Part shown: positions 11,870 through 25,100 of the stretch, piece by piece
Numbering within the stretch: position 1 is the first letter of the stretch
How the letters are laid out: each line of letters opens with the position of its first letter
From: Bicyclus anynana
Taxonomy: Eukaryota > Arthropoda > Insecta > Lepidoptera > Nymphalidae
Length of the DNA: 64,000 nt
Assembly (NCBI RefSeq): GCF_947172395.1
Contig: NC_069087.1
Span: 4,340,001 to 4,404,000 of the forward strand
Direction: 5' to 3'
Translations under genes and position numbers: made by a program
The notes under the pieces: generated by a model
What the model was told of the DNA's origin: nothing
The model's database searches: none
The model's input: the letters and a program-made list of their open reading frames with translations, nothing else

Positions 11870-12130
11870 CGGTCAGCACGGCGTTTTACGAGCTCGGCCA
11901 AGGTAAGGTAAACTTCTGGTTCAGTTCAAAAAAAGACGTCCATCCTACACGAAAGCACGCAAATGTAAAACAAAGTGGCGTCAAGATGCGCAGATGACGC
12001 CCCTGCAACACACGTTCTAACGCAATTCTGACGGCCGCGTCATATACGCGTTTGATAAGAAGCGCACCTTTGCACTGTACATCCAATCTCTTTATTCTAA
12101 AAAGGCGCAACACCACAGCGCGCGATTCAA
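11870..12130. other. CpG-containing intergenic block, unidentified
   Basis: TGACGGCCGCGTCATATACGCG and neighbouring CG-rich sequence stand out from AT-rich flanks. Short frames cross it on both strands with no recognisable product. It could be a promoter-like block or a repeat. Confidence 0.35.
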
Positions 12131-13079
12131 AACGCCTAATTTGTACTCGTTTTTAAAGAATTCGGACAACAACACATGGCTGACCACCAGTTTAGTGATA
12201 TTGTAGGTATCTAAGATAAAGTCTGTTGATTATTGTTCTGTCTGTCTGTTGATGTTGTTTTATCTGCGAGACTTGTTTCATGGCGTGGTATGATTAAGCA
12301 CCAAACGCACTTGTGTCCACAAACTGAAGGAGCGAAGCGTTTTAACTGTCAAGGACTATCTATCTATATAATACATATAAAAACCTGGATTACTGCATAC
12401 ACCCACACAACAACCCCGTTAACAAACGCATGTCTGTACACTTTACCAGTACTTCCAAAGCCAAGCGGACTTCTTGGAATATATTGCCATAACTAATTGT
12501 CGTGTTGTTTAATGGCATTACCTAATTCTCCATATTTCTTAACAATGAGTAAGATTTAACCAATTACTGTTTTTTTCCATAGATCTTAGATCGATAGCCA
12601 AAATCTTTTACGCGAGCCTTTTCTCGTTTCATATTACCACCATCCAACATTATTACTTATAATGTAAATCTAAATTTGGTTCAGAGCACTACAAAAAGCG
12701 CATTCTAATTAACTATCTACTTCTATAATATTTATAGTGACGTTCCATTCAGACTGCAACAATCTTCATCAATTAAACATTCCTACGATCACTTCGCTCG
12801 TTTTTTCTGCTTCAACTATTCCATTTTTATGTTGGCTATGCTTAACGTAATAGATCCTGAAATTATTTACTTCAATACGAATTATTTATAAAGAACACTT
12901 TATTCCATAAACAAGAGAACTACACCTCGTAACAATTTCTATAGTTTTATCGAATTTAGAATCTATATTTACACTTGTGAGCTTCTGAAAAACGTTCTAC
13001 CATTATTACTTTCAAATAACTGAAAATAATTGATTTAATACACTAAAGACACGATTACCAGACTATACAGGGTGCTGGT
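12131..13079. other. Intergenic, no feature recognised
   Basis: AT-rich sequence with stop codons in all frames. No gene, tRNA-like head or terminal repeat was seen. Confidence 0.6.
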
Positions 13080-13305
13080 TATGGGTTCGGTAAAGAATAT
13101 AACCCCAGGGTTAAGAGAAATACTTCCCAGCACCCTGTATATTGCTAATAAAATACTGTATTAGCAATATACAGGTTGCTGGGAAGTATTCTATTACCAA
13201 TTATATTTAAGAGTATAATAATGCTAATAGAGTATTCTATTAGCAATATGCAGCATACAGGCTACTGGGGAGTATTTCCCATAACTCTGGGGTTATTTAC
13301 CGAAA
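13080..13305. repeat. Nested inverted repeats
   Basis: The inner arms 13119-13150 and 13159-13190 pair over 32 bases with one mismatch (AATACTTCCCAGCA.. TATTGCTAATA). The outer arms 13080-13130 and about 13240-13305 repeat the same sequence inverted (CAGGGTGCTGG, AACCCCAG). Confidence 0.85.
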
Positions 13306-14806
13306 ATTAATTAAAATTAGCGTATGCGAATAATCAATTTTTCTTTGATTATTGTCAAGTTACTAACAACAGAGATGATTAGCAACTACTTAGCTTAGTG
13401 CCTGGGGCAGACGCAGAAGTCTTGTGAAATGCTAACGAATGGGAAGGTTTCAGCGTACCCAATACGTCTATTCATCTTTGTAAATAGTTACATTATCATG
13501 GTTGGTAGTCCGGATAGTTGCGAAACGTTAGCTTTTAGTGTTTTCTGTTCTGTGATATGACCAATGTCCGGATAATCAAGTTTTGAGACTGTAGATACAA
13601 TAGATTTTTATAAACTTTGATATCTTGGATAACTACCTCGAAAAGAAAAAAAATATGAGGAACCATAATTTTGAATGGCTTTGTTGTATCATCAAATTGA
13701 GAATTGTGTTCCATACCATCAATGTAATGTTCGAGACCGAACAACGTTTTAAGGCTCTGCTAGTGATATTTTTTATATTATTAATATGACCACAAGTGTA
13801 AATTACAATTCAAAAGATTAATTTAACCTCAATTCTAATTCACATAATATCTTACAATACAACGAGGTGTATTCAATAGGATCTTGATTTTCTACAATTC
13901 ATCTAATAGTTAACTCGACATTATAGAATTCAATAATTTCCTTGGGAAACAAACTTTTTATATCACTTTAATACATTTCTAAGATATGAATAGTTTTAAT
14001 TTTATTTACAACATATTATTTTTATTTTAGGATATTTTATATTGTTATTTTCGTTTAATAATTGATTTCACCATATTTAAATGGAGTGTACTCTACTAAA
14101 TTAATATTTAACGGCAAGTTCACGGCCAATAACTGTAACTTTGTCAATAGACGATAAATTGTTTCAATGTAAAATAATATATGTATATACGCAACCAGAA
14201 TAAACAATATAATATATTCAATAATTTGGTTATATTGAAAGAACATTTTCTTTTACAAAATGGCAGTTAATATCACGTATACGAATTTAGGTTAACGATT
14301 ATAGAACACAGGCAAAGTCCGATCTGAACACAAGGTGAACAAAATTATTGCCACAACGATATATTTTTAAAGCCTAATGCAAATATTTTTATTATAATAT
14401 ATAGTAATTATATTAATATTAATGAACTTTTCTTAAGAGTCTCTACGTTTAAATATGTACAACATTTTTAAAAATCACAATCGAGTAAATAAACAAACAA
14501 TATCGTGTTGTGCCACAAATGTCGATCGGCCTTAACATTTATTGTGCGTTATTATATAAACTGTTTCACACCGTAGACAGAGTTGGCAATAGACAACTGG
14601 CGAACCGTTGTAAATCAAACAATACAATTTTGGCATTCCAAAATATTTTTCAGCAATAACTGTAAGCTAACTTAAGGTTACTTTTAATTTGCAACAAGTT
14701 GAGGCTCTAATTTTGTGCAATTACGTTTATTCTTATTTAGACCGTCGTTTTGCATGACGCGAGTCAAGGCAGCAAAATATATCAAATCACCTTATTTTTT
14801 ATATAG
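13306..14806. other. Intergenic, AT-rich, no feature recognised
   Basis: Only short frames of low-complexity Ile/Leu/Tyr composition. No homology is evident by reading. Confidence 0.6.
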
Positions 14807-14970
14807 CCTGAATAGCTCAACGGTAAAAGGGGACGGACTCATCACCGAGAAGTGGTGGTGGTGGTGGTTCGATCTGCTGGACTATTGTCTTACCTATTCC
14901 TAACACAATCTTTTCCGACTAGTTGGAGGGGATTCCCAACATTGGCCATATTAAAAAAAGTCTTTTTGAG
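14807..14970 (+). mobile_element. SINE-C (tRNA-derived) with GGT expansion
   Basis: AATAGCTCAACGGTAAAAGG resembles an A box. TGGTTCGATCTGCTGG resembles a B box and is preceded by a GTG/GGT trinucleotide expansion. The body CCGACTAGTTGGAGGGGA is shared with the copy at 61262. Confidence 0.75.
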
Positions 14971-16005
14971 GGATTGGATATTTTCTATCGATTTTGTTTT
15001 TCTGTTGTCTTTTTAATTATGGATGCTTTCTATAGGTCTATTAACTTCTCTGTCTACGTTTTTAACCAACTAAAGTAACATAAAAAATTATAACTCTTTG
15101 TCATGTTAATATTTTATCACTTTTATCATTAACAGTAACAAAATTTTGCCTAAATTTATTACTTCGCTGGTTATATCTTTATCATCCTATTCATTTTCTT
15201 CATTACATACACACACAATCTTATCGAATTATTATTTGCGGGTTCAATGATTACATTTAATTTTATGTAACCATTTATTTAATAGGCACAGTTAGTACAC
15301 TTACGTACAAATGAATACATTATTCACTCATTCGTTTTCCTTTTATACATTTAAAAATAATAATTGTTATTTTAATTGTAACCACAACGGCCGATCAACA
15401 GTAATTGGTCCAATATGTACAAATTTAAATTGAACGCAATATTAACATACTTCCTTTGTGAGTACGTAATTTTAAAATTCTTGGTAACATTAGTTATATG
15501 TTAGACTTAGATTATTTCAGCATGATCCACAATGTTAAATACTCACAATATATATATTTTTTTAATTGTTGGTTCTGTTTGTTGATATTAGATATTTAAG
15601 TAAATTACGAATAAAATAAAAAAGAAGGTTTTTAATTGTTTTCACGGTGTTATGCAAAAAGATTTTCAAAGAAAATCTTTACTTCAATAACTTTTTGCTT
15701 TAGTTAAAGAAGTTTTGCCGCATATATTTAATCCCCGTGCAATATTTTTTTGGTAAAAAACCCTTGCTGTAATAACCTAAATCTAAGTATCCCTTAGGAG
15801 GCAGCAACAGCTATAATATTCATTATAACCATATAACACCGAATCTCCAAACAACGCGAACGATTCGTTCCTCAATCTCGGACCAGCATTGTCCGCTTTT
15901 CTACCAGTCAAAATTGACCCGTGATACAAAGCAAAGACCCTGTGCGGAAAGTCAAACAGTGGTTACCCTGTCGACTTCGACGTATCGCACAGAGTCCTCG
16001 CTTGG
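14971..16005. other. Region downstream of the CUB/LDLa stop, likely 3' UTR then intergenic
   Basis: The minus-strand transcript would continue below 16006. The poly(A) site was not pinned down. A short hairpin (AAAGATTTTC.. GAAAATCTTT) lies at about 15658-15681. Confidence 0.4.
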
Positions 16006-16113
16006 TCAGCAAATCACTTCTTTCTCGTCGAATATGGCCGTGTCGGATGACAGGCTCTTGAGTCGCTGCTGCAATGCTGAGCGGCGTCTGCGGCATGAGC
16101 GCGCTACTGCTAT
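16006..16113 (-). CDS. CUB/LDLa gene last coding exon, cytoplasmic tail
   Basis: The acceptor is TAATGTTACAG; 35 codons then TGA at 16008-16006. IAVA completes the helix. SCRRRR is a positive-inside stop-transfer patch with a Cys that could be acylated. The tail ends in an acidic stretch and VIC. The open frame starting at 16096 in another register is a shadow of this exon. Confidence 0.85.
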   Translation of the reverse strand: MAVARSCRRRRSALQQRLKSLSSDTAIFDEKEVIC

Positions 16114-19100
16114 CTGTAACATTAAATATTGTACATTACAATTAAGTTACATTACATTACATTAAGTATTGTATTGTAATAACCAACTAGCGAAGGTTGG
16201 CAGTCAGTTTTTTGAACTCGTCTCTATCCTTCGCGAGGCGAATTAATTGTGCGGCTCTCGCGATCCCGGTCCACTCTCTGATGTTTCTCAGCCAAAACTT
16301 CTTCGTGCGACCAACGCCTCATCTACCAGCAATCTTTCCCACCAAGATGAGTTGTAGAAGCTCGTATCTCTAGTGTCGTAGCACGTGCCCTAGATACGCG
16401 ACTTTTCGGACGGTCTGCCAAAGTTCACGCGTCGCAGCTTCGGCATTCGTCACTTATCTAGTAAATAGATAGGCCTTTACACGATATAATTATCTTAAGC
16501 TCTCGTCTGTATCTAACACTGAAAGAATTATTCAAAGCGGACCATTGGTTCCTGAGATCAGCGGGTTCAAGCAAACGAAAAAAACAAGCTCGTTAGCTTT
16601 AAAATATGAATATAGATCTATCCATGTAATCTGGTGTCTATTAGTGTGTAAAAAGAGAGACTTATTACCCATACGTACCTAGGTATTAGTATTATCATCA
16701 ACCTATTTTCTTTTCATACAAAATACTTATCTATATGTCTACCAGAAGATGTGCATGATAATGATTTCTTTCACTCTTCTGTACTCCGGCAGTCTATATT
16801 AAAGGCAAAATTTATAATATCACTCACCACAGCGAAAGCAGTGAGTATTGTGAATGCGAGCAGCGCCACAGCGTAGTGCGCAGGCACCCGCAGCAATGCT
16901 GAGCACTGCGACAGGCGCTCGTCTTCGCCTTGCGGACACTGCGACACGCCGTCGCACCACAGCGCTGGCTCGATGCAGGCGTCCAGTGACTCGCAGCGGT
17001 ACGGACATTCGCCCGACAGTGCGAAAACACCCCCTTGCTCACTTGCGTGCCTGCAATAGGAATTATTTTGTCTTCGCTGATTTATGTTATAAATAAATAC
17101 GAATGGAATGGGATTTAGGGTAGGTACCTTGACCAAGGTTGACCTGGTTGGCCAAGACTGCGTTTCGTCTAAGGCTCAGTCCAGAAAGAGCGAATTCGCC
17201 GCGATTTTCTCGCGCGTATTATGCGCAACCGTTGCGCCCAAAGGTGCGTACCAACGCGCGAGCATTTGGGGAGGTATTCAGTACGAAATATGGAGTTCGC
17301 TCTAGAGTTCGCGTCGCCATAACCGTCCCTAATAACTCGAATCGCGCGCAATGAGCGCAATACGCGCAGATCAAGTACTCGTCGAGAGTCTGGCGTAGTG
17401 CACGCGATTTATTTGTATTAGAATTCGCGAGTATTTAGAATTCGCGCGATGCTTGTAGACGCGATGTATTGATGTCTAGTAATTACTTCGACGCGCGTAT
17501 GATTCGCGACGAATTCGCCCCTTCTGGACAAGGACTAAGAGTGCGAGGTCGCATTATTTGTATATACTATAATATTTACCGTCTAGAAAGTTCCAGCCAC
17601 GTGACATAGTATGTTGCAAACTCAACGCCCATCAACTCAACGGAAAGGGATCTCGGCCAGTCTAGATCGAAGTGGTCTGGAGAAGGCGGCGGCGCTAGCA
17701 CGTGTCGAGCCAATGAGTCTATCTCTTTGGACCACCCTTCTGAAAACACTTCTACGACATCATCTTCCTGTAAAAAGAACAAATATTAATTTTATAATCA
17801 ACAGGCACACTGCTAACTATGTGCTAGCTAGCAGTGGCGAAGGATCCAGTCAGGTTTACAATTTCATAGGGTGAGATATACCTGTTCTTGTGGAGGCTTA
17901 GGGCATATAAACAAAGGTGATAGTCCTCCAGCGTATACAGCAATACGATTTGGTGTTCGGCATAGGTGTCCCAAGTCAGGCGCCACTGTGATATTGTTCT
18001 GGAGTGTGAAGTTATCTAGTTCTGGCTCTCTAAGCAAGCTACCCTGGATTTGCATGTATAGGTATCTTCCTGGAGCAGGGTCTATTAACCAGGGTCGTTG
18101 ATCACAGTGCTCCTGAAACAAAATATAAAGATTATTAAGTATTTGTCACTTTATATCGTTAGACACTGTTGATATCTGGTAATGGCATAGGTACTAGCTC
18201 GTTCTAATGTGAGTGATTTCATAGAAATAGAAATGTACTTCATGTTCTGTGAAAGATTCTATCATCATTATCATTGCGTTTTTAACGACGCACTACATTG
18301 CGAGGCTTTCCTCCTAATAAGAAAAAGGAGCTACCGTAGACCTACCAGACTGTTCCAATGTACACAAGGAATTAGGCATAATTATGGAGTGCTGATGTCC
18401 TTCTTGACGTCTCTATCAAAGGCGACACTTTGGCTTCTTCGTCACTATGCCCGGTTAGCAGTGTGACTGGCACAATCGAACTTTGTTATGAAAGTCTGAT
18501 TGCACGACTCGCAGTCCGACTATTGTAGAAGTAGACTTTAAAAGGCTTTAGTGTGACTTTCTTAAATGTTTAGCGTCGAGGTGTTCGAAAATCTTACAAT
18601 TATCAAATTCTTGCAGTGTAGCTTAGCCTAAACGCCTTTGCTTGAAGATCTTACAATTATAAAAGAGATTATCAAGGATTACTTACTGGTTCAGACAATG
18701 CTGACTGAGCAGCTAGTCTCAATTCACCACTAGCGCCATACACCCTGTGTGTGCTTTCACATACACTTTCAATACGAACAAACTCGACTGACGCTTCGAA
18801 GCCGAAAGAACGGAAGTCATCCACTGCTGACATGTTCACAACGTCGAATTTGAGTTCTGCGACCATTGAGCTTGACGTGAATTCATAATCAGTGACATCA
18901 CTGAAAATATAAAGGTTTAAATTGTATTAAAAATCGCTGCATACATAACGCTAAGTATAATAATAATTAATTATTTATTAAAATATAGTTATATCATAAC
19001 TAGGTGATACCAGCGACTTCGTTTCCACATTTTTTCCCCAAATAACAGCAAAATCAGCTAGTCAGTAGTTTTTGCTTGAAAGAGAAAGTCATATACCTAC

Positions 19101-22100
19101 CATAATTACAATCACTTTTTCGCAAATGACACAGGAACGATGATTTCTTTCGGGACAACTTTCTGTTAATCTAGGATCCTACTTCCTACTAATATTATAA
19201 ATAAAGTTTCTATGGATATTTGGATGGATGTTTGTTTGGATGTGTGTTACTCTTTACCGCTGGTACTACTGAAGCGATTTGGCTGAAATTTGGAATGCAA
19301 TTAGATTTTACTCTAGATTAACACATAAGCTACTTTTTATCTCGAAAAAATCCATGGTTTCCCAAGATATGCGAAAACTGATGATTTTGATGATATGACT
19401 ATTTGTTACTCTTTCACGCCTCGACTACTGAACCTAATTAGTTGAAATTTTTACTGAGATACATTATAACATGGATTAGCACGAAGGCTAACACTTTTTA
19501 TCCCGGAAAAATCCATAGTTCCCGAGGGATTTGTGAAAAACTAAATTCCACCCGGACGAAGTCACGAGCGTCCGCTAGTATAATCTATTTTCAATACAAA
19601 CTTCAGGTAAATCGGTTACGTAATCGCGGCGTTAAAGAGTAACAAACATCCATACAAACTTTTGCATATATAAGTTTAGTAGGATTTGGTAATGTTTTTT
19701 TATGTACAAGGACAACTTAGTTGATTCAGCTTATTTTAATAAAAATGCGTTTTATTTTCCAAAATTATATTTTATTTATACTATCAACGCGAAAGTTTGT
19801 ATGGATGTATGTTTATTACTCTTTAACACCGCTACTGCTGAAGCGATTTGGCTGTAATTTGAAATGGGAATAGATTTTACTCAGGATTAACACATAGTCT
19901 ACTTTTCATCCCGGAAAAATTCATGGTTCCCGCGGGATTTGGGAAAAACTGAATTCCACGCGGACGAAGTCGCGAGAGTCCGCTAGTCCATATATTGTTT
20001 GAATCAAATCAGTGATCTTGCTAAACTCACAGCACAGAAAACGAAAGTTTCTGGAATTCTCATTACCTAATTTTTATGCAGCCAAGTTTTAATTAAAAGC
20101 CTTAAGGGGTTATATTTTTTTTTTCAAATTACTAACCTACACAAACAGTCGCGTGGTATACCAGGTCCGCTATCTCTCCAAGGTCTCTCGAATATCCTCA
20201 CAGCAGCAGTGGGGTTCCCTCCGCAGCGGAACCAGGATGAATGTGCCGAGTGGACGGATCTGCAGAGACGACCGCCATTGCGGACTCCCCAGACCCGGAG
20301 CCGAACTACTTCCCCTGGGTTAGCTTCAAAGCGATATGTGCAACTGAAATTGAAATGTATTTGAATTATAATAAGGATCATATTCTTTTAAATATGATAG
20401 TCAGTGGCGGATTAAAGGTCCAGAGCGCCCTAGGCAATCACTTTATCGGCGCCCCTGTAATTGGCTATCATAATAGTCATCATCATAAAACTAGTTGTTT
20501 TTGTAATTACGATGACGTTGTATAATCAAACCCTAGACTTTAGTAGACCAGGACCCACGCTAATGCGCAATTGAAATATGACGTTAGAAGTGTGAATTAA
20601 TCAAGAGGGACGACAGAACGAATATCAAAATTGATGATTCCTCTCTGCTCTGGGAAATAGGCCTTTATGTGTGTTGACAGATTATGGTGTGTTATATATA
20701 TATCACTAGTGATTTAGATTATAGATCAGCATTTAGTTATTAATCGTCGATATATTATTTTCATTATTTATTTAGAAATTCAGAACTCGCGCGCCCCTTG
20801 TAACTACACGCCCTAGGCACGTGCCTAGTTTGCCTTACGGATAATCCGCCTCTGATGATAGTAGGAATATAATCTATCGCATCAATCTGTGTTTCATATA
20901 GTTTCAGGCATGATTCAGTTACAAATATCCATCTTTATTTATATTTGCTCTTTATCCGCAAGTCCCAAGCAATAAAGCTGCCTTTGCATGCAAATTAATT
21001 TTTCGGTATTTACCAAACTTTTTTGGTTACGATCTTTTTTTTATTCTCTACAAGTTAGCCCTACTACAATCTCACTTGATGGTAAGTGACGATGCAATCT
21101 AAGATGGAAGCAGGCTAACTTGTTATATTCCGCGCCGGAGCGCCGTCGCGAGCGGTCGCGCGCACTGTTGCTTTGCTGTCTCATTTATGAAATTGGTTTA
21201 AAAAAAGTCTAAAAAGATAGGTGTTCGTACAGTTAGGTTGTTCGTTAGGTTGTTTAAAAAAATCCTGGGGCGCTCAGGGCCCTTTGGGAGTCGTTGTTTT
21301 TTGTTAAGTTATAATATCTTCTACTATTATTATTGTAATATTACGGTTAGGTCGAAGCGTCCTCCTGCGCGCGGCGTATCTATTTATAGACGCCCGCGCG
21401 GGATTGTCGAGTACGAAGTAGCTATACTTATTACTATTACTTCGTGCTTGACACAATTAAGTGTTTAAAGTCTTTGGTCGTTTTCTTGGTTTGGTTTATA
21501 ACTCGAAATTTTGTTTTCTATTATAGTTTCTCAACATTTAACTAGTTTAAATCGTTGTTAAAATTGCCTTGTATATTCTTCGTTTTGAGTAAGTAGTTCT
21601 TTTCCATATGGCGGACTCGAGAGATACCTCTCGAAAACGCGACGGTTCATCAGGATCGAGAGATGCTTCTCAGCCGCGAAACACTGCGGAGGGTCGCAGG
21701 GCTCAATCACGGACGCGAAGTCCGATATTTCGAGTGCCTCCACGGGACACAGATTCCGAATCTGAAGGATCTAGGATTAGGTCTGACATTGCAAGTCGGG
21801 GCCGATCCATGGTTAGAGGTCGTGGTACGGGAATCACGCGCGCCCGAGCAGAGTTAAAAGAAGCACGAGAGGAGGCCTATGAGGTGGCCTTTAACCAACT
21901 TCTTAGGGACAGGGCTTACCGGAAAGATTCACCTCAGGTTATTACTGACCCCGAGGAGACAGAGGCGAATGAGATAATATGCCCGGAGGTCCCTGCCAAT
22001 CTTACTGCAGAGGAACTTAGGGCCCTTGGTGGGCATAACGTGGCCAGCATCATGCATGTCGCTACAAAATCGCGCAACCTCAAGGGAACGTGGGTTAAAC

Positions 22101-25100
22101 GTCTTAAGGAGTCAGCCCGTGTGCTACAAGAGATTTTAGAAGCGTTAGCATCTAGGACGGAAGCCGATGAGACGCGAAGGTTGAGGGCGGACAACACACG
22201 TCTCCGTAATGAGATCGAAAGCCTCAAGTCCGATCTGAAGGCTCATCGTCGAGAGTTTTCGGAAATGAGGACCTCCATGGCGGCGGCAAAGAGCGGAACG
22301 GCGCCTAGCTTGAGCAAAGACGCTATGGAGGAACTAAAAGCCTCTATTGTTGCTTCTTTGAGTGTAATGATAGATGCACGTTTTGCTGGAATTGAAGAGA
22401 GGCTACTACCTGAAACAGTACTACGCCCGCCTCTGGCGGCAGGTCAGGGAAGACGTGCGACAGCTAGACCCCAGCCGTCGTCTGTTACGCCGACAACCAG
22501 ATCTGTCCCGGTGGAACACGACAATATAGTGACGGAACCTTCTGCCGGAACATCTGAAGCAGCAGCTGGCTCTAGTCAACCCAGCACTGCAACTGATGAC
22601 TGGGCCACAGTGACAAGGAAGGGAGGAAAAGGAAAGAGTAAGAAAACAACCCCCTCCGCAGCCTCGATAGTTACTCCCGCTGATAAACAGGCAGCCTTAC
22701 CCAAGCTTTCCCCACCCAAAACTGCCGCAGTCATGGTAACCTTACAACCAAAAGCGGCAGACAAAGGGATGACCTACGCCCAAGTTCTTGAACGGGCTGA
22801 GCAGAGTGTGAACTTGCAGGAGCTCGGTATCAACGATGGCATAAGGATCCGCCGAGCTGCTACTGGAGCCAGGTTACTAGAGCTGCCTAAAAATCAGACC
22901 CCAGAACAAGCAGAATTACTTGCAAGCAGGCTTCGAGCGGCTTTGGATGGTATTGCTAACGTAGTGCGGCCTACTCAATCAGCGACGCTCAGGATTATCG
23001 GGCTCGACGACTCGGTCACAAAAGAGAAATTAGTTGCTGCAGTTGTTCGCGCTGGTAACTGCACTACTCAGGTAGTTAAAGTTGGGGATTTGCAATTGGG
23101 CCCCAGAGGTATGAGCACTGCCACTGTGCACTGTCCTATTGAGGTGGCTAAGGTTTTGTCTGATGCTGGAAGGCTTCTAGTTGGATGGAGTTCCGCTGAG
23201 GTTCAGGTACTCGAACAGCGCCCCTTGCGGTGCTATAAGTGTCTTGGTATTGGACACACACGGCCTCTTTGTCCATCCATAAAAGACCGGGGAAATGTGT
23301 GTTTCCGTTGTGGTGGCGATGGACACAAATCAGCCGATTGTTCGCTTGAGATGCGTTGCATGGTGTGCTCAGATGCAGGACTTCCCGCAGGCCATATCAT
23401 GGGGGGAAAGAGGTGTAACCCTCCCCATACAAAAGGAAAGACGTTCAGAGCGCATATCAACGTTGATGGTGGACGTAGTCAAATGCAGGAGGAAGCAAAT
23501 ATGTCATCATGAGCCAGCTACAACATATCAACTTCCTTCAGTCGAACATAAATCATTGTTCTGTGGCACAAGATCTGTTGCTGCAGTCCATAACAGAGTG
23601 GGAAATTGATTTAGCGGTCGTTTGTGAGCCTTACTATGTACCCCCACAATCACAATGGGTGGGAGATTTGGATGATTTGGTAGCCATTTTAGCAGGAAAC
23701 AACTCTGGTCCTGTACTAATACCGGTTGAAAGGGGCTCTGGCTACGTTATGGTGAAATGGGGCATTTATTTAATTGTAGGGACGTATTTCTCGCCTAACC
23801 GTACTCTAGCCGAGTTCGAAACGTACCTGGACTCTGTTAGGGAGGCCGTCGGCAGACAATCAGAGGACAAGGTTATTGTTCTTGGTGATCTAAATGCGAA
23901 ATCTCAGGCATGGGGAAGTCCTAACACCGATGCCAGAGGTAGAGCAGTGCAGGATTGGGTCTTCATTATGGGTCTATCCATACTCAATAGAGGATCGGTC
24001 AATACCTGTGTACGACGGCATGGAGAGGGAGGATCCATAGTAGACGTCTCGTTTGCTACTTCTGCAGTTGCGGGTAATATTTCTAACTGGCGGGTAGAAG
24101 CAGAAGTAGAGACGTTCTCAGATCATAAGTACATCAGGTTTGAGATCTCTGCCTTGCGAATCGCAGTGAACCATCCTAGGAGACAAAGTCGTTTTCCGCG
24201 CTGGTGTCTTAGTCAACTGGACCGGGAGCTGGCCAAAGAGGCTGCCATAACTATGAGGTGGTCATCATTTGGCAGAAACGAGAATAGCACGGCTGAGATG
24301 GCGGATCGTCTTTGTAGTGCCTTTACAGATATTTGCGACGCTTCTATGCCAAGAGCCAAACGTCGCCCCCGACGTCGTTGGGTATATTGGTGGTCTTCAG
24401 AGATTGCGGACCTTCGTAAAGCTTGCATTAGAGCTCGGCGAGAATACGTTCGATGCCGCAGGCGAAATGGGCTCGACCCAGATTTAGAGTACCAGCTCCA
24501 AAACTCCTATCGCGAAGCGAAGAAATCTTTGAAGGCGGCTATATACAAAGCAAAGGAACAATCTCGAGAGGAGCTACTAAAGACGCTTGACAAGGATCCT
24601 TGGGGACGACCATATCGTGTAGCACGAAATAAACTCCGCTCACAAGGTGCCCCAATTACGGAGGCTCTGCAGCCTGATCTTGTACAGCGAATTGTAGGTC
24701 AACTATTTCCTGAACCTCAGGTACATATTCCCCCAGTCATGGCCCCTCATTATAGTGATGTCCCGCTAACAATTCGTGACGTACCCCGAATCACTGAAGC
24801 TGAACTGGAAACAGCTGGTGAAAGATTGCGGCTCAAAAAAACAGCGCCGGGCCCTGATGGAATACCGGGCAAGGTCATCTTTCTCGCTATGGAGTATGCT
24901 GGACCGGTTCTCCGTGAGCTTTTTGATAAATGTTTAGTCAACGGAGAGTTTCCAAAGCAGTGGAAAGAGGGGAAATTATGCCTTTTACGTAAAGAGAGCC
25001 GTCCGATTGACTCACCCTCAGGATACCGACCGATAGTTCTTCTCAGTGAGTTGGGTAAACTATTCGAAAAGATCTTGGCTACCCGACTCACTTTGCATCT

